Source of the DNA: Stappia sp. BW2
GTDB taxonomy: Bacteria > Pseudomonadota > Alphaproteobacteria > Rhizobiales > Stappiaceae
DNA length: 64,000 nt
Direction of reading: 5' to 3'
Assembly (NCBI RefSeq): GCF_008107695.1
Contig: NZ_VIRG01000058.1
Coordinates: forward strand, 124,001-188,000
A program made the translations under genes and the position numbers. Below, piece by piece: positions 25,977-34,221 of this stretch (positions are counted from its first letter, which is position 1; every line of letters begins with the position of its first letter). Below the pieces are notes generated by a model. It did not search any database and was not told the origin of the DNA. It saw only the letters and a program-made list of their open reading frames with translations.

Positions 25977-27029
25977 TCAGTCGACTTTGAAAGTCGGCTT
26001 GAAGTCGGAGGGGGCGAGCGATTCTTCGAGCGTGAAAGATTTCACATTCTCTTTGTTGACGTTGAAAATCGCGGGACCAACGTGGTCAGCTTCTACAGAA
26101 CCTTCAAGAAACCGAACGGCCTGGTCGACCGAAATCATCCCCTGCAGCGCCGCGCTGTCAGTCGGAGCGCTTGAGATCAAGCCCCGGCGAATTCCGCGAT
26201 AAATGGCTGGGGTGAAGTAATCCGAGACCAGTTTTACTTTGTCTTTCAGGCCCTTTTGCCGCACCACGCTCATCGCAACTTCAATCGCAACCGCGTTTCC
26301 GGCGATATAGTCCACATCAGGATGTTCTTCGAGAACGTCTTCAACAAGCTTTTGTTGAATTTCCTTGCCGGTATCGCCGTACTTGACGGCAACCAGGTCA
26401 ATGGAAGAGTCCTTGACGACTTCCCGGAAGCCCTCATCTGTGAACTTTACCCAGCCTGCGCTTTCCGGCCCAGGCAACCAAGCGACTTTGGGGGAATCCG
26501 ATCCCTTGGGATAGGTTTCGGAAAAATACCGGCCGGCCGAGCGGCCCATGTCGCGCCAATCGACGGCGGCCATTCCTGAAATTCCATCGGGCAAAATCGC
26601 ATTTACCGTAGCAAAGACAGGCTTCTTCTTGGAAGCTTCGACGACTGTTGGTGTCATCTGATCGTGCGATACAGTACCCAAGAGTATTGCGTCGTAGTTT
26701 CCATCAGCGCAGTCCGCCACTTGCTGCTTTTGCTTTTCGAGATTGGGATATCCCCCTGCCTCGAAAAGATCGACAGCCACGCCAATTTTCTGCGCATGCG
26801 CAACAACACCGTAGTTTGTCGCGACCCAATAGGGGTCTTTCAGATGCGGAAAAATGACGCAAAGGTTCCACTTCTTGGAAGCCTTCTCGACAGCTGTATA
26901 ACTGGCATCTTCTGGCGAGTTCGAGAAATCATACGCGGGTGTCCACTTGTCGACCTCCCAGGTCTGCCCGAATGCGGCGGAGATTGAAAATGCGGCAATT
27001 CCAACCGCTAATGAAGTCCCTTTGAGCAT
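25977..27029 (-). CDS. torT: TorT-like periplasmic TMAO-binding protein
   Basis: Protein of 350 residues with a signal peptide (1-21, cleavage after AAFG). It matches TorT along its length: KKWNLCVIFPHLKDPYWVAT, FEAGGYPNLEKQKQQVADC, YDAILLGTVSHD and VDWRDMGRSAGRYF. TorT binds trimethylamine N-oxide in the periplasm and presents it to the TorS sensor kinase. Here no torS, torR, torC or torA is seen; instead a chemoreceptor gene follows 62 bases downstream. AAGGAC precedes ATG 27029. The role as a TMAO (or related N-oxide) chemotaxis binding protein is inferred. Confidence 0.85.
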   Translation of the reverse strand: MLKGTSLAVGIAAFSISAAFGQTWEVDKWTPAYDFSNSPEDASYTAVEKASKKWNLCVIFPHLKDPYWVATNYGVVAHAQKIGVAVDLFEAGGYPNLEKQKQQVADCADGNYDAILLGTVSHDQMTPTVVEASKKKPVFATVNAILPDGISGMAAVDWRDMGRSAGRYFSETYPKGSDSPKVAWLPGPESAGWVKFTDEGFREVVKDSSIDLVAVKYGDTGKEIQQKLVEDVLEEHPDVDYIAGNAVAIEVAMSVVRQKGLKDKVKLVSDYFTPAIYRGIRRGLISSAPTDSAALQGMISVDQAVRFLEGSVEADHVGPAIFNVNKENVKSFTLEESLAPSDFKPTFKVD

Positions 27030-27058
27030 GTCCTTTTATCCCTCAGCTGTTCTGAAAT

Positions 27059-27123
27059 CGATTTCTACTTTAAGTAGCTTTAGTATAGGCATAGTCATTT
27101 CTGACAATGCGGCGATTTCTACT
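27059..27123. promoter_or_regulatory. Direct repeat CGATTTCTACT upstream of the torT-like gene
   Basis: Two identical 11-base copies, 54 bases apart start to start, the nearer one 30 bases upstream of the torT-like start. Direct repeats at this position suit binding by a response regulator, but they do not match the known TorR box. Confidence 0.4.
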
Positions 27124-27188
27124 AGAATATTTCAACATTTTCCTGAAGATGGAGTTAATGACTTTTCCTGAGCGAGTAATGTAAGTTC

Positions 27189-27208
27189 TATGTATGAAGT
27201 AATACATA
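27189..27208. promoter_or_regulatory. Inverted repeat TATGTAT-GAAGTA-ATACATA
   Basis: Perfect 7-bp arms in very AT-rich DNA, 160 bases upstream of the torT-like start. It is a possible protein-binding site. Confidence 0.35.
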
Positions 27209-27501
27209 TAGATTCATTTTTTAACGCTTAGGCAGTTTAAGAGCTGCGATTTCGACCAACTCGAAGTCCGGCTAGGGAAAACAGGTTCAGATGGCTAGTG
27301 ATTTGGCCGCCTGAACCGAACAATGTCGGATGTCGCAAACGCACTGAAACAACTTGGCGATGTCTTCCGGAGAGTTTCCCGTCCCGTCCTCATCGGCTCC
27401 CGCTGACCGGCTTGTGCACCGGTTTCAAAGGACACACGCCGCAATTCTGCTCAAGTGTCGTCCCATCACCTTCCCAAGCGGGGCGAATCATGTGCCTCAA
27501 T

Positions 27502-27520
27502 GGGGTGTAGACCCATAAAT
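27502..27520 (+). repeat. Recurrent motif, copy C (GGGGTGTAGACCCATAAAT)
   Basis: Third copy of the intergenic motif, ending 31 bases before the CAP-domain lipoprotein start. The following GAGCTTCAACAGCG resembles sequence after copy B, suggesting that the shared element is longer than the 18-19 base core. Confidence 0.6.
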
Positions 27521-27551
27521 CTCTTTGATTCTGAGCGGGAGCTTCAACAGC

Positions 27552-28088
27552 GTGGCTGACAATCCGATGGTTCATCGATCCCTGAAACTCGGCCTCGCCG
27601 GTGCGCTGCTGCTCTCGGTCGCCGCCTGCATGGGCGACCGCATGCAGACGCCTCCCTTCTACGAGGATCTGGCGCGTGTCGATGGTGTGGTGGATGCGGC
27701 AACGGCCGCTCAGATGATCTCGCAGTACCGGATCAACAATGGGCTATCGCCCGTGACTGCCGATCCGCAGCTTACCTCGATAGCCAAATCACAGGCTGAC
27801 GCCATGGCAGCTGCTGGAAACGTGCAGGCCTCGCTTGCTCCCAATCAGCAACTGGCAACGCGCATGGCGTCCATTGGCGAGCCGAAAACGGCTGCTGCCG
27901 AAAACGTCAGCGCCGGCTACAGAACCTTCGCCGAAGCCTTTTCCGGCTGGCGGGAAAGCCCGAAGCACAATCAGGTTCTGCTGACAAAGGACGCCACACG
28001 GCTCGGCATAGCGACGGCTTATGCGCCGAATGCCAAGCACAAGGTGTTCTGGTCACTGGTCATGGCCGCGCCGAAACCGGCGCAATAA
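27552..28088 (+). CDS. CAP/SCP-domain lipoprotein
   Basis: Protein of about 178 residues. GTG 27552 is preferred because GGGAG precedes it; ATG 27567 gives a cleaner signal peptide and is the alternative. The N-terminus is a lipoprotein signal with lipobox SVAAC. The mature part has the bacterial CAP (SCP/PR1) pattern: MISQYRINNGLSPVTADPQL, AKSQADAMAA, AAENVSAGYRTFAEAFSGWRESPKHNQVLL and a C-terminal strand. CAP proteins are envelope or secreted proteins of varied role. It opens a group of four exported proteins. Confidence 0.85.
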   Translation: MADNPMVHRSLKLGLAGALLLSVAACMGDRMQTPPFYEDLARVDGVVDAATAAQMISQYRINNGLSPVTADPQLTSIAKSQADAMAAAGNVQASLAPNQQLATRMASIGEPKTAAAENVSAGYRTFAEAFSGWRESPKHNQVLLTKDATRLGIATAYAPNAKHKVFWSLVMAAPKPAQ

Positions 28089-28146
28089 CGCCGACCTCGA
28101 TAAACGCGGTGTTCGAAACACCGTTGCGGATGACCCGGTATGACTC

Positions 28147-28632
28147 TCAATATGGCTGTATGATAACCGGCCGCGGCGGCGCCTGATAAATCGGGCCCGG
28201 AGCGGGAGCGTAGACGGGCCCTGGTGGCGCGTATGGAGGGGCGCGGTTGTAGACCGGCCCGCCCCGATAGGGCGGCGCTCCGCCATAGATCGGGTAATCG
28301 CGGTAGTAGCGCTGCACACCCAGGTTGATACCCGCGCTCGGGATCGGCCGGCCGTAATAGATGCCTTCACCGCCATAGCTGAGATACTTGCCCGAAACCC
28401 ATCCCTTGACGTTGGTAAAGGCGGCATCGCACCAGCGGAAGTCGGCTGTACATCCGAAAACGGTAACGCCGCCTCCGCGCGGCACGGTGGCAAGAACCGG
28501 ATAGTTGGTTCCCGGTCCGGCACGCATGTTGAGATTGGCCGTCGTATAGGCAATCGCCGGCCGTGATTGCGCGCCCGCCGGCAGCGCCATCATCACGGTC
28601 GCGGCAAGTGCCAGCGAAAAACGGATCAACAT
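28147..28632 (-). CDS. Exported SH3b-domain protein with Pro/Tyr/Gly-rich tail
   Basis: Protein of 161 residues with a signal peptide (1-21, ending PAGAQ). Residues about 27-88 are a bacterial SH3 domain: ANLNMRAGPGTNYPVLATVP, TVFGCTADFRWCDAAF and KGWVSGKYLSY. The remaining 70 residues are low-complexity with repeated APPY/GPVY units. Such domains bind peptidoglycan or peptides in the periplasm. It converges with the CAP-domain gene. Confidence 0.85.
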   Translation of the reverse strand: MLIRFSLALAATVMMALPAGAQSRPAIAYTTANLNMRAGPGTNYPVLATVPRGGGVTVFGCTADFRWCDAAFTNVKGWVSGKYLSYGGEGIYYGRPIPSAGINLGVQRYYRDYPIYGGAPPYRGGPVYNRAPPYAPPGPVYAPAPGPIYQAPPRPVIIQPY

Positions 28633-28827
28633 GGTCGAAACTCCAAAGTTCTACACCCCGATTCACTCAACAAGTGGCTAGCATCGTGGCGAAAGTATAG
28701 CGCGACAGGCATCTCGCATCTTTCACACGACAAATGGTGCCCGCTCCACGTTGTATCCGGCTTGCGTCCGATTTGCGTTGGGCAGGCCTTTCAGGCTTGA
28801 TGGGCGCACAAACAGCCGGGGGGCTTT

Positions 28828-29316
28828 ATGAAAATGAAACGCGTTCAAACTGTTGTGCCTGCCATGGCGCTGTGGCTGGTTGTTACCACGCTTGCGGCAG
28901 CCGCCTTTGACGCGCATGCCGGCTATTACTACCCGGAAGCCCAGACCCAGGAGGTTTACATCTCGGATCTTGCGCTGGCTGAAGACACTGGCAAACGCTC
29001 GCGCGCCGCATTCGTCAGCGGCCTTGCATCCCAGAATTCCAAGCTGGGTTATCCGCCCGGATATCACTTGTTCGCCAAGGGCACCGAACTGGAAAAACTG
29101 ATTGTCGTGGCAACGGGAGACGGGCGCTATGACACGTTGTTCAGGCTGCGGGCCCTGCTCGCTTCCCTCACCTCGATGGCCCGCACGACCGACCTGTTCG
29201 CACAGTCAAACCAGCCGCAGGACCTGAATTTTCTCGACCTGTGCAAACTGATCGGCTTCACCCAGGTTACGGTCAGCAACGGCAAGGACGTGACGCACCA
29301 GATCAAGGTGCGCTGA
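28828..29316 (+). CDS. Exported protein of unknown function
   Basis: Protein of 162 residues; GGGGGGCT precedes the start ATG. The signal peptide ends near DAHAG (about residue 31). The mature part begins YYYPEAQTQEVY and holds one or two helices (LFRLRALLASLTSMARTTDLF) but no family I recognise. It lies between the SH3b and lysozyme genes in a group of envelope proteins. Confidence 0.75.
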   Translation: MKMKRVQTVVPAMALWLVVTTLAAAAFDAHAGYYYPEAQTQEVYISDLALAEDTGKRSRAAFVSGLASQNSKLGYPPGYHLFAKGTELEKLIVVATGDGRYDTLFRLRALLASLTSMARTTDLFAQSNQPQDLNFLDLCKLIGFTQVTVSNGKDVTHQIKVR

Positions 29317-29338
29317 CGCGACCGCGTCCTGCAAGCCG

Positions 29339-30070
29339 TCAGCGTTTCAGTTTGCCGTTCAGCCAGTCGCGGTATTGCGATTTCGTCCCGAAAAACGCGT
29401 TCCGGTCGACGTCGCCCTGCACGCCCGGCACACGGCCCTCAGCCGTATACTGCCAGAACACCCAATCGTTGCGCTGCTCATAGATGTTGTTCGGGAAGCT
29501 GGCGACCGAGCGCAGCCAGAACTGCTCGTTCTTGAGCGCGCCGACCAGCCGGTCGCGGTGGAAGTCGACAGAGGAATAGATCACCGGACGCTTGCCGTAA
29601 TGCCGTTCCATTTCGTCCAGGAAGATCTTCATATCCCGCAGGATTTGAGACCGTCCCGGCCGTTCCCGGCAGGTCTTGGAGTGAGCGTTCCATTCCATGT
29701 CCAGCACAAGCGGCAGGGCTTGCGGGTCGACGGGAACGATTTCCTTCACCCAGGAAATCTGTTCTTCGACAGGACGGCAGAAATAATAGAAGTGGTAAGC
29801 GCCGCGCGGCATGCCAGCCTGGCGTGCCGCGACCCAGTTGTCGACAAAGCGCGGGTCGACGTGGTCGCCCCCTTCCGTCGCCTTGATCCAGGCAAAGGCG
29901 ACACCGCCCCGCCTTGCCGCCGCCCAGTCGATATCACCCTGCCAGCGCGACACGTCAATGCCATGCACAGCGTAGTCTTCTGGCGTTGGATCCGGAAAGT
30001 CATAAGCTGCACAGGAGCTTAAAAAGATGAACCCGAAAATGGAACAAAACGATTTCGCGATTGCCAGCAC
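29339..30070 (-). CDS. Glycoside hydrolase family 25 lysozyme, lipoprotein
   Basis: Protein of 243 residues starting with GTG 30070 after GAGGA. The signal ends in the lipobox LSSC (Cys20). The GH25 barrel is clear: HGIDVSRWQGDIDWAAAR with the first catalytic-side Asp, FAWIKATEG, YHFYYFC and LVLDMEWN with the catalytic Asp-x-Glu, and PVIYSSVDF. GH25 enzymes cleave the MurNAc-GlcNAc bond of peptidoglycan. A chromosomal, lipid-anchored copy outside a prophage suggests wall remodelling. Confidence 0.93.
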   Translation of the reverse strand: MLAIAKSFCSIFGFIFLSSCAAYDFPDPTPEDYAVHGIDVSRWQGDIDWAAARRGGVAFAWIKATEGGDHVDPRFVDNWVAARQAGMPRGAYHFYYFCRPVEEQISWVKEIVPVDPQALPLVLDMEWNAHSKTCRERPGRSQILRDMKIFLDEMERHYGKRPVIYSSVDFHRDRLVGALKNEQFWLRSVASFPNNIYEQRNDWVFWQYTAEGRVPGVQGDVDRNAFFGTKSQYRDWLNGKLKR

Positions 30071-30256
30071 AGCGTCCTCGGCAGGGTTAAGAAAGGCTTT
30101 AAGTCACCGCACAAAATGACTGGGATTTCCTAACGGAGCGTAGACAAATTCACGATTTCTCCGCGTAAACACGTATCTGTTATCGTGCAGGCAATCGCAT
30201 AGGGCGGGATTGCGGCGGATCAAAGACATCTGACCCGCTTCAGCCAATGTAGGACC

Positions 30257-31450
30257 ATGGAAATAGCGACCACACTGATCGCCATTGGCGCTCTTCTGCT
30301 GCTCGGCATGCTGGCCGACGAAATCGGTCACAGGACGCAATTGCCCCGTGTCACCCTGCTGATCCTGTGCGGACTGGCCGCCGGTCCGGCCTTTCTGGAT
30401 CTTCTTCCTGAAAATCTGACGCAGCTTTACGAGACCCTGACCGTTCTGGCCCTGTCGATGGTCGCCTTTGTGCTCGGCGGCAAGCTCTCCAGGGTGCATC
30501 TGAAGAACAGCGGCAGAGCCGTCACGATCGTCTCGGCCGCCGCCGTGGTATCCACAGCGGTCATCGTCTTTGCAGGCCTTGTCCTGCTCGGTTTTCCGCT
30601 GGAACTGGCGCTGATCCTGGCCGCACTGGCCACGGCGACGGACCCGGCCGCCACAAGTGACGTCATCCGCCAGTATCGCGCCAAGGGGCCCTTCACGACC
30701 ATTTTGTCCGGCATTGTCGCTCTCGACGACATCTGGGGCATTCTGGTGTTCGCCTTCTGCCTCATGGGCGCCCAGGCCCTCATGGGCGGCGACGGCTCGG
30801 GCGCGTTGCTGCACGCCGTGTGGGAAATCGTTGGATCGCTGCTGCTTGGTGCGGTCGTTGGACTTCCCGCAGGCTATCTGTCGGGCCGTTTGCAGCCAGG
30901 CGACCCGACACTTGCCGAAGCGCTCGGCATTGTTTTCCTGACCGCAGGTCTGGCGCTCTGGCTCGACCTGTCGTTCCTGCTGGCAGGCATTGCCTGCGGT
31001 GCCATGGTGGTCAACACGGGACGCCACCATTCCCGGCCATTCTATGAAATCGAACACATCGAATGGCCTTTCATGATCTTCTTTTTCGTGCTTGCCGGAG
31101 CGGCGCTGCAACCGGATCTTCTTCTAAAGCTCGGACTTCTGGGGGCTGCCTACGTTCTGCTGCGGCTTGCCGGGCGCCTTGCGGGGGGCTGGCTGGGCGG
31201 CAAATTCACCGGCGCTGCCGGAACCGGACAAAGTTATCTCTTCGGCCTGTCGCTGCTGCCTCAGGCGGGGGTCGCGCTCGGCATGGCGCTGGTCGCCGCC
31301 GAGGTGCTGCCTCACTTCCGGGACGAAATCCTGACCGTCGCCATCGGATCGACAATCGTGTTCGAGCTGCTCGGACCCGCTGCCACCCAGCTCGCGCTGA
31401 AATGGGCCGGCGAAACCGGCAAGGCCGGGACGGACGATCCGGAGCCCTGA
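30257..31450 (+). CDS. Cation:proton antiporter (CPA family)
   Basis: Inner-membrane protein of 397 residues with about twelve helices and the Na_H_Exchanger pattern. The ion-binding core is seen in ATATDPAATSDVIR (TDP) and GIVALDDIWGILVF (paired Asp). There is no C-terminal TrkA-N/KefC regulatory domain. It would exchange Na+ or K+ for protons in pH or salt homeostasis. The gene stands alone; ATG 30257 has no strong ribosome-binding site. Confidence 0.9.
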   Translation: MEIATTLIAIGALLLLGMLADEIGHRTQLPRVTLLILCGLAAGPAFLDLLPENLTQLYETLTVLALSMVAFVLGGKLSRVHLKNSGRAVTIVSAAAVVSTAVIVFAGLVLLGFPLELALILAALATATDPAATSDVIRQYRAKGPFTTILSGIVALDDIWGILVFAFCLMGAQALMGGDGSGALLHAVWEIVGSLLLGAVVGLPAGYLSGRLQPGDPTLAEALGIVFLTAGLALWLDLSFLLAGIACGAMVVNTGRHHSRPFYEIEHIEWPFMIFFFVLAGAALQPDLLLKLGLLGAAYVLLRLAGRLAGGWLGGKFTGAAGTGQSYLFGLSLLPQAGVALGMALVAAEVLPHFRDEILTVAIGSTIVFELLGPAATQLALKWAGETGKAGTDDPEP

Positions 31451-31520
31451 AATCGTTTGCACTCGGCGGCCAAATCCGTATGACTTGGCAAATCCCTCAA
31501 CAAGCCTTGGCAAATTTCCC

Positions 31521-32330
31521 ATGACAGACCGGATCAAACTCGTCACCTGGAACATCAATTCCGTGCGCCTGCGCATGCCGATTGTGGAACAGCTGATCGA
31601 CGAAGTGTCACCGGACGTGATCTGCCTGCAGGAAACCAAGTGCCCGGACGCCAATTTCCCGGAAAACGCCTTCCGCAAGGCCGGTTACGAACACATGGCC
31701 ATTCATGGTCAGAAGGGCTACCACGGTGTGGCGACGCTCTCCAGGCTGCCCTTGAGCAACATCGAGAAGCGCGATTTCTGCCAGGTTGGCGACAGCCGCC
31801 ATGTGGCTGCGGATGTTCCCTTCAACGGCTCCAGCGTCCGCGTGCATAATTTCTATGTTCCGGCAGGCGGCGACGAGCCGGACCGCACGATCAACCCGAA
31901 ATTCGGCCACAAGCTTGATTTCATGAACGAGATGCTGGGATGGCTGAAAGGCGAGGAAACCGCGAAACCGGCCATTCTGGTCGGCGATCTCAACGTCGCC
32001 CCCTACGAGCACGACGTCTGGTCGCACAAGAAGCTTTTGAAGGTCGTCTCGCACACACCGGTCGAAACGGAGCTGTTCGAACAGGTGCGCGAAGCTGGCG
32101 GCTGGCTGGACGCCATGCGCCAGTTCACGCCGATGGACGAAAAGCTCTACACTTGGTGGAGCTACCGCGCCAAGGACTGGGCCGCCGCCGACAAGGGCCG
32201 CCGCCTCGACCACGTCTGGGTCTCGCAGCCGCTCGCTCCGCACGTGAAGGGCACCACGGTGCTGCGCGACGCACGCGGCTGGGAAAAGCCGTCCGACCAC
32301 GCCCCGGTGATCGCGGAATTTGCGGTCTGA
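31521..32330 (+). CDS. xth: Exodeoxyribonuclease III family AP endonuclease
   Basis: Protein of 269 residues (ATG 31521; the frame reaches 31485). It has the EEP-fold catalytic motifs in order: TWNINSVRLR, CLQETKC, GYHGVATLSR, LVGDLNVAPYEHDVW, RRLDHVWVS and SDHAPVIAEF. It cleaves DNA at abasic sites and trims 3' ends in base-excision repair. A palindromic repeat element follows its stop codon. Confidence 0.95.
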   Translation: MTDRIKLVTWNINSVRLRMPIVEQLIDEVSPDVICLQETKCPDANFPENAFRKAGYEHMAIHGQKGYHGVATLSRLPLSNIEKRDFCQVGDSRHVAADVPFNGSSVRVHNFYVPAGGDEPDRTINPKFGHKLDFMNEMLGWLKGEETAKPAILVGDLNVAPYEHDVWSHKKLLKVVSHTPVETELFEQVREAGGWLDAMRQFTPMDEKLYTWWSYRAKDWAAADKGRRLDHVWVSQPLAPHVKGTTVLRDARGWEKPSDHAPVIAEFAV

Positions 32331-32348
32331 AGTCAGCCCAAGCAAGCG

Positions 32349-32474
32349 GCCCATCCTTCGAGACGGACCTTACGGTCCTCCTCAGGATGAGGCTGTGATG
32401 ATGGCTGTTTTCTAGACCGCCCAAACCACTCCCTCATCCTGAGGAAGCGCAAAGCGCTGTCTCGAAGGATGGGC
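32349..32474. repeat. Palindromic repeat pair, element 1 (CCTCATCCTGAGGA family)
   Basis: Two modules of 43-44 bases face each other. Module X at 32349-32392 runs from GCCCATCCTTCGAGACGGACC to CAGGATGAGG with an internal GGACC/GGTCC hairpin. Module Y at 32432-32474 is inverted, from CCTCATCCTGAGGAAGCGC to GAAGGATGGGC with AGCGC/GCGCT inside. A 39-base spacer separates them. The same modules recur at 51316-51421 with both orientations flipped. Such intergenic palindromes are common in this bacterial order; in mRNA they would form strong hairpins between xth and the converging oxidoreductase gene. Confidence 0.85.
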
Positions 32475-32524
32475 CACAACAAAAGTCCGCCCCGGACTGA
32501 CCAAACCTGGCAAGTCCGCGCACC

Positions 32525-33499
32525 TCAAGGCGTGACGATCACCTTGCCCTGCACCCGGCGCGCAGCGATTTCCTCCAGCGCCTGAGGGGTCTCTTCCAGC
32601 TGGTAGACCCCGTGGATATGCGGTTTCAGCTTGCCCTCGCCGACCCAGGTCAGAAGCTCTTTCATGTTGCGGCGGTGGCCATCCGGATCCTTGTCGAGAG
32701 CAGCGCCCCAGAAGACGCCACGAATGTCGCAGCCTTTCAGCATGACGATATTGAGCGGGATCTTCGGGATGTCACCCGCGGCAAAGCCGATCACCAGAAA
32801 CCGCCCCTCCCAGGCCGTTGCCCGTATCGCCTGCTCCGAAAGATCCCCGCCAACCGGGTCGTAGACGACGTCGACACCCTTGCCGCCGGTCAGCTCCTTC
32901 AGGGTTTCCTTGAGAGGTTGAGCCGAATAGTTGACCGTCATATGCGCACCGAGCGAGCGGGCGAAGGCGAGTTTTTCCTCCGATGAAGCGCAGGCAATCA
33001 CCTTAGCCCCCATGATCGCGGCAATTTCCACCGCCGCCTGACCGACGCCGCCCGATGCACCCAGAACGGCAACGGTTTCGCCCGGCTTCAGTCCGGCGCG
33101 GTCACGGTAGGCATGCAGCGTGGTGCCGTAGGTCACCGTCAGACCCGCTGCGACTTCAAAGGAAATATCATCCGGCAACGGAACAAGATCAGCCGCGGCA
33201 ACCACCACTTTTTCCCGCGCCGCGCCCCAGCGCATGTAGCCCATGACCCTGTCACCGGCAGAAACCCCCATGACACCGTCGCCAACCGTTTCGACCACAC
33301 CGGCAAACTCGGCACTTGGCGAAAACGGCATCTCCGGCTTGTACTGGTACTTGCCCCTGATGATCAGCGTATCGAAGAAATTGAGCGCGCAGGCCTTCAC
33401 CCGCACCACGACCTCACCCGGTGCGGCAACCGGATCGGCAATCTCTTCGACAACCAGAGCCGAAGGCGGACCGAAGGTTTTGCAAAGACAGGCTTTCAC
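32525..33499 (-). CDS. NADPH:quinone oxidoreductase family protein
   Basis: Protein of 324 residues of the zinc-free medium-chain dehydrogenase type, starting with GTG 33499 after GAGGA. It has the GroES-like N-terminal domain (ACALNFFDTLIIRGKYQ, FAGVVETVGDGV) and the NADPH fold VAVLGASGGVGQAAVEIA, with SSEEKLAFARSLGA contacting the cofactor phosphate. The C-terminus VYQLEETPQALEEI is typical. It reduces quinones or enones, possibly detoxifying reactive carbonyls. Confidence 0.92.
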   Translation of the reverse strand: MKACLCKTFGPPSALVVEEIADPVAAPGEVVVRVKACALNFFDTLIIRGKYQYKPEMPFSPSAEFAGVVETVGDGVMGVSAGDRVMGYMRWGAAREKVVVAAADLVPLPDDISFEVAAGLTVTYGTTLHAYRDRAGLKPGETVAVLGASGGVGQAAVEIAAIMGAKVIACASSEEKLAFARSLGAHMTVNYSAQPLKETLKELTGGKGVDVVYDPVGGDLSEQAIRATAWEGRFLVIGFAAGDIPKIPLNIVMLKGCDIRGVFWGAALDKDPDGHRRNMKELLTWVGEGKLKPHIHGVYQLEETPQALEEIAARRVQGKVIVTP

Positions 33500-33664
33500 G
33501 GCATCCTCATGAGGTTGAACGGGGCAAAGCGCCGGTCGCGCTGCGTTGACGGAGACGTTAGCAAGCCATGCTCAAGTCGGGAATTGGCTTTCCGGATAAG
33601 CTCGGAACTTTCAGCTCTGGCGAAAGTCGGCTATGAGGCAGCCAGATCGAAAACGGACGAACTG

Positions 33665-34210
33665 ATGCGCGGATACTTTGCAATCGGGGCCGAGGGCCTC
33701 TCCAAACGGATGAACCTGGGCACCTTGATGCGTTCCGCCCATGCGTTCGGCGCCAATTTCTTCTTCACGGTGGATGCCGACCACAAGCTGCGCAAGGCGC
33801 CGCCCTCCGACACCTCCAAAAGCCCCGGCCACCTGCCGGTTTTCACCTGGGACAGCGTCGATACCATGGACCTGCCCAGGGGCTGCCAGCTTGTCGGCAT
33901 CGAGTTGACAGACGAATCGATCGAACTGCCAAGCTTCGGCCACCCGTTACAGGCAGCCTATGTGCTGGGACCCGAGCGCGGGTCCCTGTCGCCGCAGATG
34001 CTGGAACGCTGCGACCATGTGGTAAAGATCCCGACCAAATTCTGCATCAACGTTGCCATGGCCGGCGCAATCGTGATGTACGACCGCCACCGGGCCCTCG
34101 GCCGCTACGCGGATCGCTCCATCACGGCGGGTGCCCCGAAAATCGAACGGCCGAAGCATGTCAGCGGCGGCCCGGTGATGCGCACGGGCCGCAAGGTTCC
34201 GGGAACCTGA
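33665..34210 (+). CDS. TrmH/SpoU family RNA methyltransferase
   Basis: Protein of 181 residues with an alpha/beta-knot fold. ATG 33665 is chosen because relatives begin MRGYF; the frame is open far upstream but with shadow sequence. The three SpoU motifs are NLGTLMRSAHAFG, AYVLGPERGSLS and KFCINVAMAGAIVMYD, the last with the usual Ser-Leu replaced by Cys-Ile. It would 2'-O-methylate a tRNA or rRNA ribose with SAM; the target is not predictable. Confidence 0.88.
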   Translation: MRGYFAIGAEGLSKRMNLGTLMRSAHAFGANFFFTVDADHKLRKAPPSDTSKSPGHLPVFTWDSVDTMDLPRGCQLVGIELTDESIELPSFGHPLQAAYVLGPERGSLSPQMLERCDHVVKIPTKFCINVAMAGAIVMYDRHRALGRYADRSITAGAPKIERPKHVSGGPVMRTGRKVPGT

Positions 34211-34221
34211 GCCGGACGGTA

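Larger units (their letters stand above)
27030..27551. other. AT-rich intergenic region upstream of the torT-like gene
   Basis: About 520 bases without a supported gene and with strikingly low GC between 27060 and 27240. It holds a direct repeat CGATTTCTACT (27059-27069 and 27113-27123), an inverted repeat TATGTAT-6-ATACATA (27189-27208), and copy C of the recurrent motif (27502-27520). The first two probably belong to the torT-like promoter. A frame at 27298-27510 has no features of a gene. Confidence 0.6.

Noticed and set aside
27030-27250. TorR box upstream of the torT-like gene
   Set aside because: The best match, near CTGTTCTGAA, agrees only in part with the known decamer and is not repeated.
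27298-27510. Frame of 70 codons upstream of the CAP-domain gene
   Set aside because: No start signal, ends inside the recurrent motif and shows no family features.
29339-30070. GH25 lysozyme as a sign of prophage
   Set aside because: No phage structural, integrase or holin-like genes are nearby, and the protein has its own lipoprotein signal.
31035-31678. Minus-strand frames opposite the antiporter gene
   Set aside because: They are antisense shadows of a membrane protein gene with clear family motifs on the plus strand.
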